64,000 nt of DNA. Source: Vermamoeba vermiformis (taxonomy: Eukaryota; Tubulinea; Echinamoebida). Made by a program: the position numbers and the translations under genes. Under the pieces are notes generated by a model. That model saw only the letters and a program-made list of their open reading frames with translations. It was not told the DNA's origin and did not search any database. The DNA lies in the NCBI GenBank assembly GCA_045837725.1, contig JBEWZL010000084.1, positions 186,001 to 250,000 on the forward strand, given 5' to 3'. Below, piece by piece: positions 12,476-23,380 of the stretch; within the stretch, counting starts at the first letter, position 1, and each line of letters begins with the position of its first letter.

Positions 12476-13802
12476 ATGGGCAGTAATCATAGTTCGCAGG
12501 TATCGGCTCCTGAGATTATTCAACAAGCGGAGAATACGAAGCTGATCGAGCAGTTCCAATTTTACCCTCCAGAAGGTAGTTAATTTTTCAAATAATTAAT
12601 TTACAGTATTATATAAGAGGCACTATCGTTTATTATCCAGCTACGGAGCAAATTTACCGATTATTATTTGTTTTAATTATTTAATTTGATTTTGTCGTCC
12701 CATTGTCTTGCAACGAATAATACAAATATATTTTTGCTAATAATATCATTTAGAGTTAAAAATTATCCATACACTATCGCAGTCAGCGAAGGGTACGGTT
12801 TACTCGGTGGATCATCAAGGCAAACAGCTCTGCGCAAAATACTTTACTAGCCAGCAAGAATTTGAGCACGAATTATTCATTTATAGGTATTTTAAATGAA
12901 ATTGTGATATTTGAAGACTGTTAATTCAAATACTAACGAGATTTTTTTTCGCGCCGAAGTTTGATCCACCAAAAAGAGTGTCCAGCGATTACCAAAATTA
13001 TAGGAATATCCAAAATTGATCAAAACTACGTCCTTCTATTAGAATTACTCCCAATGGGCTCGCTAGAAAATTATACAGTGAAAAGTAAGTTACTTTTTGT
13101 AAACCTTCGCAGATGCACCTTACTAACGCAGTTTAACATTAGAAAATAACAGATTATCACTGAAAGATACACTACAAATATTATCCGATGTTATGGAGGG
13201 TCTGTGTTTCTTGCATACGAATGACATAATTTATCGCGATCTGGCACTCCGAAATATTTTATTGGTAAGCTAATAGAACATTTCACTCGTACAAAATATC
13301 CTCTAATATTATATAATAGTACCATGATGCCGATATCAATGCTATTAGAGCGAAGATTACGGACTTTGGTTGGTCGCAACAAAAATCGACTAACGTTTCC
13401 GCCGTGGGCGGGCCTTATCGTATTCTAGCACCTGAATCGATCAAAGACTTTATTTTCAATGAAAAGACCGACGTATGGAGCTTTGGAGTGCTTATTTATT
13501 CCTTGTTGACTTACCAACGTAAGACTGATCTTACTGAACTGCGAATGGAATTTTAAATTTTATCAATTGTAGGGCCTTATGCTGATATTGAGAAGCCACT
13601 TCAAGTCAAAGAAGCAATTGAAGATGGCAGACGACTAACCCTCGTGTCGACGGTGTTCGACAACGAATCCGCGTTGACGGAGCAAGAGCACAATGTGATC
13701 AAAGACCTCGCGTCGTTATTCAAAGAGATACATGCTGACAATGCCGAGCAACGGCCCGATCCTTACTCAATATTAGAACGGTTACGTTTATTGAAGAAGT
13801 AA
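12476..13802 (+). CDS. Protein kinase, tyrosine-kinase-like, N-myristoylation motif
   Basis: Six exons or so. The start MGSNHSSQ has Gly2 and Ser6, the classical N-myristoylation pattern, so membrane attachment is likely. The kinase domain follows: a degenerate glycine loop (SQSAKGTVYSV), the ATP-anchoring Lys in LCAKYF, a hinge region LLLELLPMGSLENY, catalytic loop YRDLALRNILL, DFG in KITDFGWSQ, and APE in LAPESIKDF with WSFGVLIYSLLT. YRDLALRN resembles the tyrosine kinase HRDLAARN signature, so a TK/TKL kinase is more likely than a classical Ser/Thr kinase. The first Gly of the loop is missing, but catalytic Lys, Asp and DFG are all there. The stop lies only a few bases from that of the small gene on the other strand. 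Confidence 0.85.
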
Positions 13803-13808
13803 CGAGTT

Positions 13809-14148
13809 CTACTTCAAGTCCGGAGTTTTCTTTGCCTTAGCCACGTGCAACACGACAGCTATATCTGCGTTGTATTGTTTTGCTGCTTCTACTATATTTG
13901 CTTCACAACCTGGTAAGCAGTGTGGTTAGATCAGAACGTCGATCTGACGCCGTCAATTATTTACTCTTGTTCGCAGGCAAATGACCCATCAGCTTATCGA
14001 TCTCTTTTTCGTTCTCCTTCCTTGCAAATGCACCTGCTAGCAATCTAACAACGAGTGCAAAAGCAAGATGAATCCGGAACGAACCGATCTCGTGTAACAA
14101 ATGTGTTTTATTCAAACATCGCTTACAGGTATGCGAGTCCGATAACAA
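13809..14148 (-). CDS. Small hypothetical protein
   Basis: Two exons (14148-13965 and 13909-13809, intron of about 55 nt with good GT and AG) give a protein of about 94 residues. It contains a hydrophobic segment (HLAFALVVRLLAGAF), a charged stretch (RKENEKEIDKLMGH) and a C-terminus ending KAKKTPDLK. I do not recognise it. Support comes from preserved frame through the intron, coding-like composition and the tail-to-tail packing with the kinase gene. The start is uncertain; an upstream intron is possible. Confidence 0.4.
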
Positions 14149-14311
14149 GCAATATTAATATTATTGGTCATTATTTCATTATTATATTGTAACTTCCAAA
14201 TTCGAGTCGTTTCTTAATTTCCGAGCGGTTATTTGCAGCAATCATTATTTTTTTTAAACACAACGCCACAAAACCAGTCCAAAAATTCTAAACTATATAC
14301 AGAACGGCATA

Positions 14312-17300
14312 ATGATTCGGTCTGCGCTAAAGACGATCGGAGTATTGGCACCAAATTCAAGATCCCGATCAGTAGCAGGAAATCAAAACTACCCAAACCG
14401 TTTGTTCGGTAAGCATAACAGCGTATTTTTAATTTTTCAAATTCCATTGTCGGATGTAAACCATTATTTAAACATTTAATTTTAACGTTCGATAGATCTT
14501 CGAAAAAGCCACATAACAAGCGCTCGTGTGCACACACAATTGTTGCCTAAACTCTCAATTGAGAGGTAAGTTAAATCTCAAGCAATTATGAAGGATTCAA
14601 TCGTCTCAATCCGAAATTAGGCAGCTATTGACTGGATCAAAGGCATTCGCCACAAAGCGACGAATCAAGTCAATTGACTCAGAAACTATTACGGGCTTGA
14701 TCGAAGATGTTTGGTCGGTGAGTCAAATCACTGCGTACTACAAAAAAATACGAGGAGATTCCCTCGTCCGCGATAAAAAAGGTATGTGCAACTATTCAAT
14801 TGTGCTGTCAGTCGAATTGCACGCGTTATTGTAAATCTAATTTTCATATTTAGTGAAAGACCTAACTGTTGAGGATGTAATCAGTTGGGGCCGTCAGATG
14901 GGAAGGCTGACAAAACTGGATGAAGCAGAGTTGATCAACAATCATGCAAGTGGCGAATCCTTGCTGAGCCTACGAGAGAATGTAGTTCTATCAAGTACGT
15001 TAAAACACAAGCTAGACCGATTAATGCAGCCAATTAATGAGGGTAAGTAACTGTTGTCCAATACAAATCACAATTTACTTAAATTTCTGTAGGAGTTGCT
15101 TGGCAGCCATTGCCAACAGACTTGACAGACAAAGAAATCAAAAAAAATGTCAGAAAGATTGTCAATCATATTGGTGCAATTATGGAATATTCAAAAGATC
15201 TTGCTTATCAACAGAAACACATTAGTCCACTTATTAAGAGCCCTTTACCCTTGGACTCAGATGGTACAACTTGGTGTCCATACTATTTTGATGATGTTAA
15301 TGAGAATACATCTGTGGATTTCCATGCCCTGAAGGAAGCAATTAAAAGAACCACTAATGCATCAGCACAAAACAAGAAGTTGATTAGCATGGTTCAAAGT
15401 ATGAATGTTACAGTGCCTATGTACATTTTACTAATCATTTTTCAGTGAGTGGTGTTGGTAAAACTCATATGGCAATCACATATGCCAGGAAAGAAGGAGG
15501 AATTTTGATTAATTTCAATGATGGCTACCACAGGCCAATACTTGATCTGGCTTCAAATTTTATTGCTGCCCAACAAAGACTTGTGAAGCCATTAGAACAC
15601 AAAGAAGATGATGAAGAATCTTACAACAAAGAAGTACATTATCGTGACAGAGCTGTGCAAGTCATGAAATTGATTCAGTTGACATTTCTTGAGTTTGCCA
15701 AATATTTCTTTGAAGAAGGTGAGAGATTAAATTTTAATTCTAACACATACTTACAATTTTTAGCTGGTCAGCCAACAAGAATCTTTGCAGCTAAAGAAAA
15801 GCAGACAGCATTTATCAGAGCAACTTTAAGCAGTGCAAAGCCATTGATCTTCAACATGTTTGTTCAAAACTTGAAGTACATCAGCTCAACAGAGGCTTTT
15901 GCAGAATTTGAACTCAAGATGTTTAAAGTTGCACAACGTCACCACCTCAAAACAATATTCTTTGATGAAGCAAACAGAGGTGAATCATATCTAGTAGGAC
16001 ACTTTATTCATCATGCTCCAAAAGAAAACAGAGTTGTTCTGGTGTGTGTTGTTTAACATTTCTTTAAAATTTGTTAAGTTTTTGTAGATGAAGCAGATGA
16101 AAGAAGAGCAAAACCTCACAGCAGCCTCTGGGGATAATGTACTTTTTTCAAGACCAACATCAATTGTTTATTTGCTGGTTCTGGCAATGGAGGACTTGAC
16201 AAAAAGATTTAACTACAGCGTAAGTGAGAATACCAAAATATTCTTTCTTTATTCACATTCTTGACTAGCATGTGATGCTATCAACCTCATGGAAGCTCAG
16301 TAGAATGCTGCCTCCATTGGACGTTCCTCGTGGCCGACTGGGTACTGATGTTGTGATACTTAATGACACAGCAGAGCAAATAGTTGAAAGATTCAAAAAA
16401 GTGGCAGCTAAAGCATTTGGAGACCCAATGGAGAAGCTACTAAATGAGCAAAAGCATATTCTAAAACGTCTTGGTGGACGATCTCTTTACCTATTTAGTC
16501 CCTTTGAAGAGCTAATACCCAAAGGAAAAATGCAACTTGCCAAATTTGTGGATGAGTGGCTGTCAAAAGCTGAGGCTATGGCAATGGAGAAGGCTCAATA
16601 CTATATTGATAATGGAGGAATTCTGACTGGCAACATTGGTGACAAAAACAAACTAGAGTTTCTGGCAGTAAGTTTTTCTATCAGATGATTCAATTGAATC
16701 TAATACAGACATCTACACTTTAGCAATTCAAACAATATGTGGCCCATGTTGCATTGGGCTCAGAGAACACAGAGCTGAGTGCATTAGCCAGCCAGTATCT
16801 TCTGGAAAGCGGACTTGTGAAGTTGAAAAAAAGACATCATGCAAACCCAAATGAGTTTGCTAGCATTGATACCTTGATCAACAAGACAAATAAGGAACCT
16901 GACATGGACTACTATGTTCAATTGCAATTCAAGAAACTGCCATACTCAACTCTCCTTGAGGTAACTAAAACCCTTTATTGGCTTGCTAACCAATTTTAGT
17001 ATTTCAGGCTTGTTTATTCTGCCCATAGAGACAAAGGAGTGATTGGAGAGTACTTTGTAGCTTTAATTCTCAAATGGGCTTCAGAATTAAGGAAAACTCT
17101 TGATGACTTAATTCCGTTTGATGAATTATCAGATACATTCAAGAAGCTGAAATTGGAAGAAAATATTGTTGTGATGCACAAATCAGACTATGACTTTAAG
17201 TTCCAGCACCAAATATTTCAGCCAGGAAACAGTGTTCCATTCAACTTCAAGCCTACCTCCATGCTAGGGCCAGATTTTATTGTACGATTGACCTTTCAAC

Positions 17301-17818
17301 AAAGAATGGTTGGATTTATGGTGATACAAGCCAAGAACTGGAATCACTCTGTTGATGACAAGTTCCTTGAGCAGGCATTACCAGTTCTTAATCCTACAAA
17401 CTTCTACCATGGTGGAAGAAATGTTGCTGCTGCACGAAAAGATTGGAAAGATTCAAACTATGCTAATGTGCTCAACTTTGTTTGGGTGAGAGTAAGTTGA
17501 CTCAATAAAATAATTCCTTCTGACAGTTTTTATGAGGCCATTTATGCACAAGGATTCACACAGAAGATTTGGAGAACTTTGCGCCTTTGGAATTCTTCCC
17601 TAGAAGGGGCAAAATATCCAATACTTCTTCTGACTCCGAAAATTGTGTTGTCATCACCTCTTTTCCAGGAGGTTGAAGGTCAATTTGAAGACTTAGGACT
17701 GGGAAGAACTGCTGGTGCCTTCAAAAATGAAAATCTTGATGAAATATTAACACCTGAAGAAAGACAAGAACTTGAACAAGAACTGCCAAAACTTAGAATT
17801 GATTACAAAATACGCTGA
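14312..17818 (+). CDS. Crinkler-type protein: SAM-like, NTPase and nuclease-like domains
   Basis: About eleven exons, roughly 950 residues. Order: a basic N-terminus (MIRSALKTIGVL) that could be a mitochondrial leader; a SAM-like helical region (DLTVEDVISWGRQMGRL, ASGESLLSLREN); a P-loop region with MSGVGKTHMAITYA as a slightly degenerate Walker A and TIFFDEANRGESY as Walker B/sensor; a helical region; and a C-terminal domain with LGPDFIVRLTFQQRM and VMVIQAKNW-like FMVIQAKNW. The Asp plus QxK pattern fits the PD-(D/E)xK restriction-fold nucleases attached to NTPases in CR (Crinkler/RHS-type) proteins. These are secreted effectors in some pathogens and intracellular conflict proteins in free-living protists. 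Codon and word use from about 15.1 kb on look different from the neighbours. Confidence 0.75.
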
Positions 17819-17850
17819 CTGCATTAGCTTAAATAAATATTGATTGCAAT

Positions 17851-20800
17851 TTACTGTTTAATTGCTGAGTTCCACACGATAACTGTTCGATCAGCGGATC
17901 CACTGCACAACACACCATCAGTTGTGATGCACAAACATGTCACAAACTCGTTGTGTCCTTCATACACGGCAATGCACTCGCCTGTCACAACGTCCCAAGC
18001 TCTAACTGTCCTGTCGTCTGACGCTGAATAGAGCACATTGTCTTTGAACACGAGTGCACTAACACCGCCTGTGTGACCTTTGTAAATAGCGATGCAATTG
18101 CCGTCCTATATAACAATAAATACAAGCATCTAACAAAATAAAATAATCGACCTGTCAATGACAAAAAAGTTACGCGTAATTTGTGCAGGTCGGTGAATGA
18201 CACGTGTCACAAATGAGTGTCAAAAGTACGTACCCTAACGTCCCACGCACGAATGGTGCAATCAGAACTGCCGCTGTACAGCACGTGCTTGGAAGTTGAG
18301 CTATCGACCACACAACACCGCACCCAGTCCTCGTGTCCGTTGTACACTTGTAGCGTACGACCCGTCTACGAACACAATAGGTTAGCACAAATTAGTTTAA
18401 CGTACATGTCCAAATAAGGTTATATGAATGGTGGCACGTACCGCGATTTCAAATGCGCGCAAAGTTTTGTCCTTCGAAGCAGTGTACACGACTGGACCGG
18501 CACACGTGACACACGAGACCCAATCAGAGTGACCTCTAAAGACTATAATGCGGTCACCTGTCTGCGGTTATTGGAAGGTCAGCGCAGTTCACGGGATTGC
18601 CATAAAAGGAAATTATTGTAAGTTACCTCAGGATTCCAAGACCGACACGTGCTGTCATCTGACGCTGAGAAAACAATATTACGATGGAAATAGACGCTAT
18701 TAATAACTCCGTAGTGTCCTTTCATGGTCTGTTTGCACTCCCAAGTCTAAATCCGGATCAACGTTAAAATTGTTTCGTTTCGTACCTCGCGTGCACTTAC
18801 TTTGGTATTCCACACTTGTATAGTTTTATCATGACTAGCTGTGTAGAGAATTTCAGGCAGATCATTTGGCGTGCTGTCGATCTGTTTTGGATCTTTTTCA
18901 GTGTCGGATGTGGTTGCGCCCATCAAGGCTTGCAGCGCGCTCAAATTATTAGATGCACCTGAACTACTCTTGGCCATAATATTCGCGAGTTGTAATAATG
19001 TATCGTTGCTTTCGTTCGCTTGTGGCTTCGTTTCTTCTTTTTGATGGAATTTCATGCCCCAAAATCCGCCGCGCTTGTTTAAGAAGTGCGAGTCTAGTCT
19101 TTTGCCACTCTATTAATATAGGTTAATAAGGTTTGTAACATAATGAAGGATAAACTCACTTCAATGTCCCAGATTCGCAGCGACTTGTCGTATCCGGCTG
19201 ACAATAACAAATTTTTGTGGCTTTCAAGTGCAGTAACGACTTCAACGTGTGCCTATATTAATATAATACTATGAGTGCGTTGATTTGAACGAAAAGTCGA
19301 ACCCGGGGCCCCTGGGTGAAAACCAGAAATGTTAACCGCCTACACCATATCGGATTTTCTTCTTGTTGGACCCAACGATCAAACGCTGGTCTTTCAAATC
19401 GAAGAAAAGCGCATAATATGGTATATATGCGGTAGTAGCTTATGGCATCAAAACTTGACTGGATCTCGGTACTTACGCGCAATACAAACTTGCTCGAGAT
19501 CTTCTGTTCATTTCCAGTACTTTCGATGATTTTAATACTAGGAATAAGCCATAGATTATATAACTCAAATCTATAGTATTAAAGTCAGTCTTAAAGCATC
19601 AGGTAATGACTTTTCGAGTGCGCGTACCGGATCTTCTTTGGCTCTCTTCCAATGATACAATTATTATGTACAATAACAGGCACAACCCCGGCCCTATATA
19701 AAGTTAGTTATCATTAGCCATGTAGTTATTTAACGGATCCGTACCGTTGTGATAGCTTTACATTGAAGTACGCAGTCCCGTTCGGGAACAATACTCGATC
19801 AAGCACTATATAATTCATTTTAGTACTATCAATGTCTTCCATATTATACGGCAATGCAGGCCAGTCAACTGAAGCAGTGTTCTTCTGCCAATAATCGAAT
19901 TTTGAACTCGATCTGATTTTCATTTGATGACATTCTTCTCTGCTGCCTAATCTCTTCACCCTATACTATTCTTAGTATTCGCACAACTAAAATGGACAAA
20001 AATAGAATCTTCAATCTGATTTTCTAGTGAGATCTGCGGATCTTGCTAATTTTATGCGAATCCAAGGGGTGACCCGTACCCAAGAATCAAAAATAGCTTG
20101 CTAAAACAAAAAGAAATACGCTTCCACTTGGGATTGAACCAAGGACCTCTCGATTAACAGTCGAACGCTCTAAACCAACTGAGCTATGGAAGCTTGTTGA
20201 AGAAAACGACGCTCGAGCCGACAGATCCGGTCAAAAAGTAACTTTTTTTCGTGCATTAAGTAGTATTAAATGCCTTTAAATAATTAATAAGGTACTTACA
20301 TTGACGGATCTTGCAGAAATCTGCGCATGGCCATTTGATCATCAACAACGGTATCAACGACCTTTAAACAATTATCGAAGAAATTAATCGTCTTTTCGTT
20401 GCTTCTATAATTATAATAATAGTATTAATAAGGTGCTTATATAAATGTATATGTATATAAATTGCGAGAAGGACTTACTTGGCATAAAAAAATCCGGCAC
20501 AAACATCGTCGTCGTCTGACTGAATTTGCATATCGATACCCTTATGATAATTGAATATAGGGAACGGGTCCTAGTCAAAATATTATTTTAGCGATTTTTC
20601 TAACAATTAAATGTTTAGATGTGGATCTGAAGACTTACTTTTAACCATACAATATCAGTGTCCGTCCAAACGACATGAAATCCTGCTTTTAATACTTGAT
20701 TCACTACCCATGGCTTCTCGTTGCAAATCGCAATAAAGCCAACAGATCCAAAATTATGACTTTCTTCTGTAAATAATTTGTTTTCTTTGTCAACGAGGAA

Positions 20801-21034
20801 TGTGTTGATATTATGTTGCTTTAAGAATGTATATGAAGGCTGGTCTAGCGCGAAGACGATGTAATTATTAATATTGAGCTTTTGAACGGTCAAAAACCAA
20901 TTCAAAGCGAAATCTGTAAATCCATTGTTGCAGAATGTCACTATAATATTATTATCGACTGCAATATTCTTTAAAAATAAATATAGTTCCGTGCCAGTCG
21001 GGCAAAGCGAGGAGGTGTTGTTAACGGTCTCCAT
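17851..21034 (-). CDS. agtA: AgtA-like Skp1 alpha-galactosyltransferase: GT77 plus WD40 propeller
   Basis: The N-terminal half is a GT77 (Nucleotid_trans) domain with no signal peptide, hence cytosolic. It shows NNIIVTFCNNGFTDFALNWF, the metal motif VVWTDTDIVWLKDPF, VDDQMAMRRFLQ and VLFPNGTAYF, then VIVHNNCIIGREPKKIRF. The reading frame continues, with no in-frame ATG between, into seven WD40 repeats (for example LLLSGYDKSLRIWDIE, VLYSASDDRTVRAWDVV, and last VLCSGSADRTVIVWN). A GT77 domain plus propeller is the layout of Dictyostelium AgtA, which adds alpha-galactose to the Skp1 hydroxyproline glycan in the oxygen-sensing pathway. An insert of about 60 residues, Ser/Asn-rich, sits between the first two blades. 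Introns hold tRNA-Asn (20120-20193) and a tRNA-Glu fragment (19296-19354). It diverges from the 21109 gene by 74 bp. Confidence 0.85.
19296..19354 (-). pseudogene. tRNA-Glu 5' fragment in an agtA intron
   Basis: First 59 nt of a tRNA-Glu(TTC) with acceptor strand, D arm and anticodon arm intact; it stops inside the T arm after GGGTTCGAC. The block 19296-19395, including about 41 bp of 5' flank, matches 38204-38303 on the other strand at 99 of 100 positions. It cannot fold a complete tRNA. Confidence 0.9.
20120..20193 (-). tRNA. trnN(GUU): tRNA-Asn (GTT)
   Basis: 74 nt, no intron. Acceptor stem GCTTCCA/TGGAAGC, D arm GCTC...GAGC, anticodon stem TTCGA/TCGAG around loop CTGTTAA (anticodon GTT), T arm CTTGG-TTCAATC-CCAAG. 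All stems pair. It lies inside an intron of agtA on the same strand. Internal A and B boxes allow RNA polymerase III transcription independent of the host gene. Confidence 0.97.
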
Positions 21035-21108
21035 CTGGAATAAAAATATTTTTTGTTGAACAAGAGAACACCAAAGGCAAACTCTTTTTTGTATATATTA
21101 TTTATTTA
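21035..21108. promoter_or_regulatory. Very short divergent promoter
   Basis: Only 74 bp separate the ATGs of agtA (minus) and the mitochondrial repeat protein (plus). The segment is A/T-rich with tatatatta-like sequence and must serve both genes unless upstream noncoding exons exist. Confidence 0.5.
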
Positions 21109-23007
21109 ATGTTGAGAGTGCATTCTAGGTCCCTACTCTTAGTCCTAAGTAAGGTGAGTGTCACCAAAAGTTCATCCAAGTCATTCATGAAAATACAAAT
21201 AACGTAAAATATTTTTGAAAATTCACCAGATGCGTATATTAGCGTCTATATGATATCTAATATTTATTAAACAAATAATTCGAATTAATTAATAATTCTG
21301 GAATAATTTCAGCGAGCCCGATCTGCCTCCTGTCCAGCCTTGGTAGTGAAGTCTCGCCGCAAATATACCACACAAAACCCGAAGAGCTATAATGTAGAAG
21401 AGAACGAGCCAACAATAGTACCAACTGAGAAGCTAAGATTCACTGAAGCTCTGGCCCGCAGCGGCAAGAAACACCGCGTCAAAGAAGAAATGACGACGCA
21501 GAGTGCAGTAAACGAATTTTTGCAAGTGACTAAAGAAGACATTAGTGATTGGACGACTAAGGCACAAATGGAACTCGAAGTAGCCTTACCTTCAAAGAAA
21601 AATTGGAAGAACGGCAAACCCGAGCAGATGTCGCAGAAACGAAAAGTTCAAAGCATTACAGAAGCATTGGACGGGTTTCTAAATATAGAACGAAGTCGAG
21701 TCACTAATACTGTATATTTAAACAAGAAGACCCCTGGTGACGATCTATTAGCCGCGAGCGAAAGTACGATCCAGATCTTTATTAAGCTAGTTCGTAATTG
21801 TCTAATATTAACGATACGTTATTATAGGCACAGTGCTTAAAAAGAAGGCAGAACAAGGAAGCCAACAACCGACGCAACAAACCCAAATCCAACCTAAAAT
21901 TTCGAAGAAAGAAGATCTCACTACAAAACTCAAGGACATCAACGACGACCTTATTAACACCGTTAAACAGAAGGATATATTCACTGAAGGCCAACGAGAC
22001 GAGCTAGAAGACGCTATCGATGCCTTATTCAAAGATTCAAAAAAACCAAGCGCGCCGTACACGACGAGACAATACGCGCTAAATTTAGACGAAGAAACAA
22101 AACATGAAATTGAAAAGCATTTGAATAGACCGAGAATATCCTTCGAAGGTGATGAAGAAGATGCACTAGTAGATCATATCAATATTCAAATGGCTAAAAT
22201 GCCGCCAGAGAGTCGATTTACGTTTAGGCCTTCGAGTTGCGTAAGTGAATTCCAAATTAGGAAATATTTTATCAATTTTATTTCTAGAGGCGAAAATTAA
22301 CGAACTTGTTATTGCAACAGGTCCAAGAAGACAAATTTATATTAGCGCTAAAAGTATTGGATAAATGTCGCGAAATAGAACTAACAGCTGATGAGTTACG
22401 CGACATTTACCACGGCGAGCTTGCCCGAGTATTGCCTAAATTGGATAAGCCGATCCCGCCAAACGAGATCTTTACCGACTGCCGAAGGATCCAAAACGCA
22501 GGAATGCCGAAGAAAATGACAGTAGACCTCGTAGTCCAACATTATGTTCAACTGCGCGCCATTGACAGCATTTTGGAGCTGTTTGAAGCGATCAAGACCT
22601 TCCAACTTCAACCTTCGTTCTACACCTTGGCGAGCTCGATCCGGATCTGCGCTGACTTTGGACATAACGCTACTGCTATAGAGAAGATATTCTTCCCTTA
22701 TTTAAAGGATTTAAGCGAGCCTGACTACGTTCAACTATTTCAAGTCGTTACACTGGATGTGCTCAAGAAAAACAACATCATCAAGCCCGACCACGTGCTC
22801 TATCCCTTATATGGCAAGTGGAGTGCCGTTGCATTGAAGCCCGTAGACAGTGCTGAATGGCTTGCTAAGCGAAAACAACGGCTGCTGATCCATTTCGAAC
22901 ATTTTTTGAAGCAACTGAAGCACTACAATTTATTGGTGGACGAACGCACTGAAGACCGAGGGTACGTGCCTGAACAATACCAAGAGCTCGATTATGAACT
23001 GAAGTGA
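21109..23007 (+). CDS. Mitochondrial helical-repeat (PPR-like) protein
   Basis: Four exons. The first two encode a typical presequence: MLRVHSRSLLLVLSK joined to RARSASCPALVVKSRRK, rich in Arg, Ser and Leu with no acids. A charged, low-complexity middle follows (KKKAEQGSQQPTQQTQIQPK and similar). The C-terminal 230 residues are helical, with a PPR-like unit (VDLVVQHYVQLRAIDSILEL...FQLQPSFYTLASSIRICADFG) and an end at QELDYELK. A role in mitochondrial RNA handling, ribosome or respiratory assembly is an inference from the fold and the leader; I cannot name an orthologue. Confidence 0.75.
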
Positions 23008-23380
23008 GAACACGGCGCTGTGTTAAAATAAACGACAGTAGTTTCGTGTCCCACAATAATTTTTGTTTGGTACATTTACTTAGCATTAAGTCTACACTAT
23101 GAGACATCTAATTCCAGTCGGGCGCACCAATGTAAAGCAGGCTTTCATTGGTGCTCCGTTTTTTTTAGCTTTTGCCGCTTTGATGAAAATTCGCCATGCC
23201 GAGTTATTTTTATTTCAACATTCATAGCACCACAAGGCTTTTTGAAACATAACACTAGAATTAAACAACGTGATTGATATTCAATTGCCCTTCCAAGCGA
23301 TCACAGAGTCCTTATCAACAATTTACGATCTGTTTCATCCAAGGTTCAGAAGTTTCTGTAGCGCAATATTTCCAACTATT
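23008..23380. other. Intergenic spacer
   Basis: About 370 bp between two plus-strand genes. The pirin frame stays open back to 23270, so part of it may be coding or 5' leader. A short inverted motif (ggcgcaccaatgtaaag and ctttcattggtgctcc, about 23121-23156) could be a small 3'-end hairpin of the upstream gene. Nothing else seen. Confidence 0.4.
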
